In this document: positions 57,501 through 64,000 of the stretch, one piece after another | Layout: each line of letters starts with the position of its first letter | Position numbering within the stretch: the stretch's first letter is position 1 | From: Hsuehochloa calcarea | Taxonomy: Eukaryota > Streptophyta > Magnoliopsida > Poales > Poaceae | Assembly: GCA_036346395.1 (NCBI GenBank) | Contig: CM070606.1 | Coordinates: 16,478,915 to 16,542,914, forward strand | Reading direction: 5' to 3' | DNA: 64,000 bases | The notes under the pieces: generated by a model | Database searches by the model: none | Told to the model about the DNA's origin: nothing | What the model saw: only the letters and a program-made list of their open reading frames with translations | Made by a program: the position numbers and the translations under genes

Positions 57501-58780
57501 AGACATTTCTTTAATCGATACATGGAAGACATTGTGAACAAATGACAGAGATGTTTGGTAGTTCCAACGGATAAGCAACCGCCTCTCTTTGCCAAAATCT
57601 TATAGGGTCCGACAAATGGGTGCGAGTTTTCCTTTAGTCTCAAATCTCTTCACTCCTGAGTGGAGTTACCCCGAGATAGACAAAATCTCCCATCTCGAAG
57701 GATAGTTCTCTCAGACGATTATCGGCATAACTCTTTTGTTGGGTTTGAGCTACTTTCAGACGTTCTCTTATTGCTTTTACCTTACTTTCACTTCTTTTAT
57801 TAATTCAGTCCAAGAATTGGTGTTCTCCTACTTGATCCCAAAGGAGAGGGTTCTACACTTTCTTCCATACAATGCTTCAAATGGCGACATCTGTAGGCTA
57901 GCTTGAAAGTCGTTGTTGTAGGAAAATTCTGCATAGGGCAAATTCTTATCCCACCTTCTTCCGTAATCTAAAGCACACGCCAAGCATATCTTCTAGGACC
58001 TGATTTACACGCTCGGTCCGCCATCTGCTTGGGGATGATATGTCAGTCTTTGAAGTTGAGTCCGTTCCCAAAGCTTCATGTAGACTCGCCAAAATTTTAA
58101 AGTGAATCGCGAACCTCATCGGACACAATTTTCTTGGGTATACCATGTAGACAGACGATCCTGCCATGTACAATTCTCGCTAACTTATTGCTTCGTAAGT
58201 GGTCTTGATCGAATAAAATGAGCCACTTTTGTTAATCGGTCAATTATTACCCAAATGGAATCACAACTGATTGGGTCCTAGGTAGTCCGGTGATAAAATC
58301 CATATCAATCTCCTCCCATTTCCACTCGGGAATTGGTAATGGTTGTAACAATCCGCAGTCTCGATGTTCGCCTTAACACGACATACATCACAACGCAACA
58401 AACTCAACGATCTCTCGCTTCATACTAACCCACCAATACTTTTCCTTCAGATCTGGTACATCTTGGTACTCCGGGATGGATAGAGTAAGGTGATTCATGA
58501 GCTTCTTTCGTAATCGGTTGTCCAGTTTCATGATGTTTAGGTACACGATGCGGTTACCAAACCATACATGCCTTGCTCGCCTTCGTAAAATCCTCGGGCT
58601 TTGCCTCTTCTCATGTTCTTCATGATTTCTTTGATGTCTTCGTCTTCTAGCCGCTTTCTCTCGATCCGACCTTGTATGGTTGGTTGGACTTCCACCGTGT
58701 TGATCTGACCTTGACCGACAATTTCAGTTCGGATGCTTTAATTCTTCATACAATTACGTTGTTTTTCTTGAACTAACATC
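57500..58780 (-). pseudogene. Tekay-B integrase, frame broken
   Basis: Minus-strand words in order: a CDVC zinc pair near 58380, a catalytic stretch around 58270-58320, then in the 57946-58173 region IVRLHGIPKKIVSDRGSRF-like and HPQADGRTERVNQVLEDML, which carry the second Asp and the Glu. These are followed by the linker FEALYGRKCRT and FDMGDFVYL-like words. Frame changes are frequent. It inserts the cDNA. Confidence 0.75.
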
Positions 58781-58813
58781 GTGTTGCAAGATGCCTTCCT
58801 ACTCGAGCATCTG

Positions 58814-59345
58814 CTACCACGCTGGCTTTACCCGGTGATAATGAATTCCAAGGTCATAATCCTTTATCGGCTCTAACCATCTTCTTTGCCTCGAGATTAA
58901 GATCATTTGGGTGAAGATATATTTCAGACTCTTATGATCCGTGAAAATCTCACAATGATTACCAATGAGATAATCCCGCCAGATTTTCAAAACATGCACA
59001 ATTGCCGCTAATTCTAGATCATGAGTTGGATAATTTCCTTCATGTGGCCTTAACTGACGAGATGCATAAGCCACGACCTTTCCTTCCTGCATCAAGACAT
59101 CCTAGCCCATGGATGCGCCACGAAAAACTTCAAAATCCTTACGATATCCGTAAGACTAGCACCGTGCAGAGACTAGTCTTTTCTTCACTCTTGGAAACTA
59201 TGTTCACAAGCACTTGTCCATTCAAATTTATTTTCCTTCTTCGTGTTGAGTCATGGGTTTGGCGATCTTGGAGAAACTTTCAATGAATCTGCGGTAATAT
59301 CCAATTAATCAGAAAACTTCTCACTTCGTGATGACTTGGGTTGCT
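58814..59345 (-). pseudogene. Tekay-B RNase H, partly open
   Basis: The minus-strand frame 58814-59095 reads [40 protein letters not shown], and [14 protein letters not shown], with the Asp and Glu of the Ty3 RNase H. The link to RT (59100-59345) is frame-shifted but keeps FLDTLCQQ and related words. Confidence 0.8.
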
Positions 59346-60098
59346 TCAATCCATTACTGACTTCAACCTTTGAGGGTCTCTCGCAACTCCTCCTGCTGAC
59401 ACAATGTGTCCAAGAAAAGCCACTTGACTGAGCCAAAATTCACTTTTGCTAAATTTGGCATAAAGTTGGTGTTCTCGGAGTTTGTCCAAAATAATTCTGA
59501 GATGTTTTTCATGCTCTTCCGCATCTCTTGAGTAGATGAGAATATCATCTATGAATACTACCACAAACTTATCCAAGAATTCCATGAACACTTTATTCAT
59601 CATATTCATGAAATAAGCAGGGGCATTTGTTAGTCCAAATGACATCACTGTGAACTCGTACAATCCATATCTGGTGGTGAAGGCTGTCTTCGGAATATCT
59701 TCCGGTCTGATTTTTAACTGATGATAGCCTGATCTTAAATCAATCTTGGAGAAAATACTGGCTCCTTTAAGTTGATCAAACAGATCATCTATTCTAGGTA
59801 ACGGGTACTTGTTTTTGATTGTTACCTCGTTGAGTGATCTATAGTCCACACACATTCTCATACTATTATCTTTCTTTTTGACAAATAGTACTGGAGCTCC
59901 CCAAGGTGATGAACTCGGTTGAATGTAACCTTTACTCTGTAGTTCTTCGACCGCTTCTTCAACTCTACTAGATCGCTTGCCGGCATTCAGTAGGGTCGCC
60001 GAAATTGGAGCGATCCACAGGACTAAGTCAATTAAGAACATTATGTCCCGGTGGCAAACTGTAAGTCCTCGGAAAAACATCCGATATTCTTGTACCAC
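59346..60098 (-). CDS. Tekay-B reverse transcriptase
   Basis: A 250-codon minus-strand frame. In order: [90 protein letters not shown], and the catalytic FIDD (59544-59555) within [13 protein letters not shown]. It ends with [20 protein letters not shown]. All seven Ty3/Gypsy RT blocks are present with no stop, and FIDD is a known variant in this lineage. The first 15 or so residues may be in another frame, and the Met at the start is not a real initiation site because RT is part of Gag-Pol. It copies the element RNA into cDNA. Confidence 0.9.
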   Translation of the reverse strand: MVQEYRMFFRGLTVCHRDIMFLIDLVLWIAPISATLLNAGKRSSRVEEAVEELQSKGYIQPSSSPWGAPVLFVKKKDNSMRMCVDYRSLNEVTIKNKYPLPRIDDLFDQLKGASIFSKIDLRSGYHQLKIRPEDIPKTAFTTRYGLYEFTVMSFGLTNAPAYFMNMMNKVFMEFLDKFVVVFIDDILIYSRDAEEHEKHLRIILDKLREHQLYAKFSKSEFWLSQVAFLGHIVSAGGVARDPQRLKSVMD

Positions 60099-60470
60099 GG
60101 GTATATCTTCCGCTTTACTTCCTTTAAATCGGTCAAGATAGGACTTCTTCCCGTAGAAGTCTTGGGTTGGAACTCTCTTGAAATCCCTTGTTCATTGGTG
60201 AGGTTGATAGATCTACTAGCACAATCTATCTCGCCTTGATTTTTGGCAAGCTACCCATTCCAAGGATTACATCCAATCCTTGCGAACGCAAGACTATTAA
60301 GTTTGCTTTGAAAGTTACTCCAGAGATTTCAAAGGTAAGATTTGGGCAAAAGAAACTAGCCTCATTTACGAGCCCGGGAATGGATTATCATGGGGTTAAC
60401 TAAGGGGAGGTAGATAACCCATACTTTTCCACAAACTTATTTGACACAAAAGAATGTGAAGCTCGGAATC
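60099..60470 (-). pseudogene. Tekay-B protease region, frame broken
   Basis: It lies between the gag zinc knuckle and RT. Minus-strand words such as HMFSSQISLRATYVAPGTVL cannot be read in one frame. A DSGA-type active site is expected near 60460-60500 (around SFILFDSGSS in other frames) but is not intact in the sequence. Assigned mainly by position. Confidence 0.45.
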
Positions 60471-61662
60471 AAATAAAGCGATCTTTGATCGAGTTGACAA
60501 GGAACGTACCAAGAACAACGTCTGGTGCTGCATAGGCTTCCTCTGCGGTGACATGATTCACACGTCCCTTCATGAACTGACCAGCTGGTCTTGAGGGACC
60601 ACCGAGACCAAGCTCGGGTGTTGGCTTGATGGGGTGATATCTGCGCTTCTTGGGACACTTATTGGCATAGTGACCCAACTTCGTTGCGATGAAAGCAAGT
60701 GATTCTCGCCGTGGAAATAGCCAGCTTCACTGAATCCTCTCCGATGAACTACTACGGAATCCGGGAGTATTTGGTCGTGGACTTGGAGCTGGAACTCTCG
60801 GTGTAGTAGTCTGGAATCTTCCACGCTGAGATGGCTGAGATTGAGTGAAACGAGGTTTGGGCAGTCCTCCTGAGTTAAACTTCTGAGCGGCCATCCTCCG
60901 CTTACGGTTCTCCATTTCTTGATGTTTGCCTTCCTGGCGTATGGCCTTATTTACCAACTGCTGAAAGTCGGTGAAATCCTGAGAAATCAAACGAACAGAG
61001 AGTTCGTCGTTCAACCCTTCCAGAAATCGCTCTTGCCTGTCTTCATCTCTGGCTACATCCTCGGGGGCATAGCGAGCAAGTTGGTTAAACTTATGAAGAT
61101 ACTCGCCGACTGAACGGTTTCCTTGGTGAAGAGAGCGAAACTCCTTCTTCTTCAGTGTAATCATGCCAGATGGAATGTGAGATCGGCGGAAAGCTTGCAT
61201 GAACTCATTCCAAGTGATTTCTTGGGCATTAGCATGGGACATGCTGAAGTTATCCCACCATTCTGATGCGGGACCAATTAACTGATGAGAGGCAAACAAA
61301 ACTCTCTCACGATCTGTGCACTGAGCAATATCCAGTTTCTTACCAATAGCCCTGAGCCAATCATCTCGCGCCCATGGGTTCCGTGCTACTAGAAAACGTT
61401 GGCGGGCGATCCTCATGAACTCGACAAAGTCACTCTTGCGGGAGGAGGAGGAGCATGATAAGTCTGCGTATTGGAGTACTCGTTCTTTGTGGAGAGACTG
61501 GGCTAGCAATTCAATCAGATGAGTCTGATTGGCCATCATTTGGCGCCAGTCGGGGGCTTCAGTTGGAGGAGGTGGTGGCTGTTGAACTGGGTTTTCTTGA
61601 TAATCAGCATTCTCATTTCCTTGCCCTCTGGCACTGACACTTCCGGTGCGGGTGGTCACCAT
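60471..61662 (-). CDS. Tekay-B gag
   Basis: A minus-strand ATG at 61662 opens a 311-codon frame to 60727. It starts MVTTRTGSVSARGQGNENA, then a Pro-rich stretch, DFVEFMRIARQRF, KKLDIAQCTDRERVLFASH, EWWDNFSMSHANAQEITWNE (the retrotransposon gag domain), KKKEFRSLHQGNRSVGEYLH and FLEGLNDELSVRLISQDF. A basic Ser/Pro/Arg tail follows. The zinc knuckle GHYANKCPKK comes after a frame change near 60720 (60640-60680). Gag forms the particle; the knuckle binds RNA. Length and order fit Tekay/Del gag. The start is chosen because it is the first Met of the conserved block and is also kept in Tekay-A (32197). Confidence 0.9.
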
Positions 61663-61858
61663 CTGATGGACTCTTCACAGATTAGACAAGAGAGACAGGA
61701 ATTTCTAAGGGTATAGATCTAAAATAGCCCAAATTCAACAAACACAAGGCAAGAACATTTCGGCAAAATAATTTATTTTTATTTTATTAATTCATTATGG
61801 CTACTACAAAGGTTTTGTAGCTCATAATTCGCAACTAAAGGAAAATTTAAGGTCAAAT

Positions 61859-62440
61859 CTATGGTGTTACTGGGGTATAATCTGGCTCACTAGAACTAGC
61901 CTCGCCTTCCTTGTAATAGGCCAGTTCTTTTTCTGCAGTCTTCAACTTTTCTTCTGCGTCTTGTAATTTCACTTGTATGAGAGACAGCTCATCTAGTGTA
62001 TTCCCGTAGGCATAATCCATGGCTCTGGCCATATCCACCTGATGTGTGAGATCGGGACAGTCTTCATCTTTAGTTGAGCGGAAGGCACTGTCATGCCGGG
62101 TTGGGATGTGCATTGGGTAATAGTGGAACCCAGTGCCATTGAGGCGGTGATCGTAGATGTAGCGAAGTCGGCGGGTGGCTTCCCTGGCTGCATCCTAGAT
62201 GCCTTCGGCGAAAGTGTCTCGTCGCATTGGGGCATCGAAGATGTGGAAGTCTGTGTTTGGCGATAGGTTGGAGTAGAGGATCACTTCTACTCTCCACCGA
62301 TCATGATTTCCCACCTTATACTTGTATCCTTGATACGTCGGTCTTTCTTCAAAGTCCAAGTGCTGCATGATCTTCCAGAGAACGGCTGCCCAATGACCAG
62401 CAAAGACTCCATGGGAAATGGCATTCGGAACTTCAGCCAT
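61859..62440 (-). pseudogene. Tekay-B orf0, extra reading frame upstream of gag
   Basis: The minus-strand ATG at 62440 reads MAEVPNAISHGVFAGHWAA, LDFEERPTYQGYKYKVGN and EVILYSNLSPNTDFHIFDAP. One frame change near 62195 leads into NGTGFHYYPMHIPTRHDSAF, MARAMDYAYGNTLDEL, then a heptad-like AEEKLKTAEKELAYYKE and a stop at 61859. About 190 residues, with an N-terminal globular part and a C-terminal coiled coil. It has its own Met and stop, separated from gag by about 200 bp. It is conserved with Tekay-A. Function unknown. Confidence 0.65.
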
Positions 62441-62588
62441 CTACAATTTTTAAAAAGGAGATGAGTTAGTAAATAATTTTTCAAGAGAAAAGTTGAGGAA
62501 TGACTCCAGAAGACCAAGTTATTTTTAATTTTCAAAATAAATCCTTAAAGGTTGGATTTCCTTCTAGGTCACGACCTACAGTCGATAT

Positions 62589-62601
62589 GGCTCTGATACC
62601 A
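62589..62601 (-). other. Primer binding site of Tekay-B
   Basis: The minus strand reads TGGTATCAGAGCC, a 13-base match to the initiator tRNA-Met complement, five bases from the LTR end. It is one of two complete primer sites in the window. Confidence 0.95.
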
Positions 62602-62605
62602 CTTT

Positions 62606-64000
62606 TGTCGAACCCGGGAACGAAGGATCCCGAATTCTCTGTGTTCATACACTAGTCCAGGATTTCCAGTGTGTACAAATCACAAAAATGTTATCACAAA
62701 CATATCCAGTGTGTTTATTTAATAAGCATAGAGTTTATTACAACCGGGCCGAGGCCAAATAAAACATTAGCGGAAGCAAAATATAATGGTAAGCCACACA
62801 ATACGCCACAGTAATCGTCTGAGGTCATTGCCTAATCGTCCTGCTCCTCACCTTCTGGATAGCAGTCTTCTCCTGAATAATAATATTCAGCAAGAGTGAG
62901 CACTACAACTGTGCTCGCAAATTACACCCAATACAGAATTTAGAATGCATGCATAAGTTTATCAAAGGAGGGTTATAGGGTTCATTTGCGTAAATCAGCC
63001 TTTTTGGTTTAAATATTTATACTAAGTTTCAAGGCATATTTTTATTCCATAGCTAAAATCAAATTTGAAGTTTATAATTTTATAGTGGATAACCTCCATA
63101 TGAAACATGGTGAAGGATACCCTCCTATCACAAGGCTACCCGCCCAATTTTACCACAAGGATTAACCATCCTCAAATCATGTCCAAAGTTATTTTAAAAC
63201 CAAAAACAAATTTAACTTAGAGTAGCTTTGCTCAGCATGTCCATAACCGTGGACACGGCTATTCAATAGATTTACACTCTGAGGGGTACAACTTTACCCA
63301 CACGAGATAATTTGCAGTTATGTTGGCCAATACACGCTTCCTTAGGCGTGTGGTGGGCAATTATCACAAGCGTTTCCAATGCTTTACCTCAATACCAATA
63401 TGCCCGCTAAGGTTTCACTTCCATTAGGCTAACCACCTGCCGGAAACCCCCTCTTGCGCCAAGTGGGAATAAAGTCTAACCGACACCCACACAACAAAAA
63501 TGGCATAAACAATAATGAGGTAAGACAAATTATTAAGCATGGTTCTGCCCATACAGAACATGTGGTAGTACGGTGGAGCTTTTGCAAGATGCGGCTCAAA
63601 GACCGGTCCTTAACCTACTTGGGCAACTTTCAATAAAAACCCTGGGTCTCAGTCCTAACCAGACGAGCCCGTGCATAAACCTGCACCCACCAACGGTCCA
63701 TGTTTGCCCAAGTACAAACCATTTTCTTTTATTTTTTATAATTTTCAAAGACATTTGCAAAAGTCCACCATGACAAAGCAATGTCATAGGCTTTTTATCA
63801 ATTTATGAAGTTTTGGCTAAATTCTCCCAAGATCAAATATTTCATGCTCTAAGCATTTGCTAAGCATATATTTATTTTTAAATTCATTTGACTAAGGTTA
63901 CAATAAATTGATAATACAACAATCAAATTTGGCTATACAAAGGAATTGGAATAATTAAATATTTAAAACAGGAATTTAAAATAATTAAATACAATTATGC
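62606..64000 (-). repeat. 5' LTR of Tekay-B, running off the window
   Basis: It starts TGTCGAACCCGGGAACG on the plus strand and is colinear with 49853-51260 and with both Tekay-A LTRs. The remaining ~1.7 kb, including the promoter, lies beyond the window end. Confidence 0.9.

Overview
The window is plant nuclear DNA made almost entirely of nested retrotransposons. I found no host gene, rRNA, tRNA or CRISPR array. The LTR families, the initiator-methionine tRNA primer sites and the absence of any bacterial gene organisation point to a large, repeat-rich monocot genome, most likely a grass. I cannot name the genus. A 100-N scaffold gap at 35971-36070 shows this is a draft assembly.

Layout from left to right. 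1-2395: 3' end of a Gypsy element (family E) on the plus strand, with its 2.2 kb LTR. 2396-4414: AT-rich sequence and a diverged minus-strand Gypsy LTR. 4415-8645: remains of a minus-strand LINE (endonuclease, then reverse transcriptase), split by a 1.9 kb gag-only Copia element (5356-7269). 8646-9512 and about 20414-20457: 3' end of a minus-strand Copia element (family D), split inside its RNase H by a near full-length SIRE-type Copia, SIRE-b (9513-20413). 20458-20829: start of a Gypsy LTR. 20830-24730: 5' half of SIRE-c. 24731-35970: Tekay-A, a minus-strand chromodomain Gypsy element that cuts off SIRE-c; its right LTR runs into the gap. 36071-39670: 3' end and LTR of a second family E element. 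39712-49852: SIRE-a, complete except for the first ~811 bp of its 5' LTR. 49853-64000: Tekay-B, the better preserved chromodomain element (minus strand), whose left LTR carries a 4.3 kb solo LTR (51850-56151) with a perfect 5-bp target-site duplication.

The autonomous elements follow the usual plan: the LTR drives transcription, a Met-tRNA primes at the PBS, gag packages RNA, and pol supplies protease, RT, RNase H and integrase. Copia order is PR-INT-RT-RH; Gypsy order is PR-RT-RH-INT-chromodomain. Tekay elements carry an extra reading frame (orf0) ahead of gag. SIRE elements carry a cysteine-pair coiled coil in gag and a ~1.7 kb noncoding spacer after pol.

Three observations stand out. (1) SIRE LTRs carry arrays of short near-palindromes. 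The motif differs between families, but in SIRE-a the spacing is a constant 20-23 bp, about two DNA turns. (2) SIRE-b and SIRE-c share interiors and LTR ends but have different LTR centres. (3) Differences between near-identical repeats cluster at CTG/CAG/CGG triplets. Four elements show the same one-base loss inside the primer binding site. This suggests many frameshifts are sequencing or consensus errors at methylated CHG sites rather than true decay.
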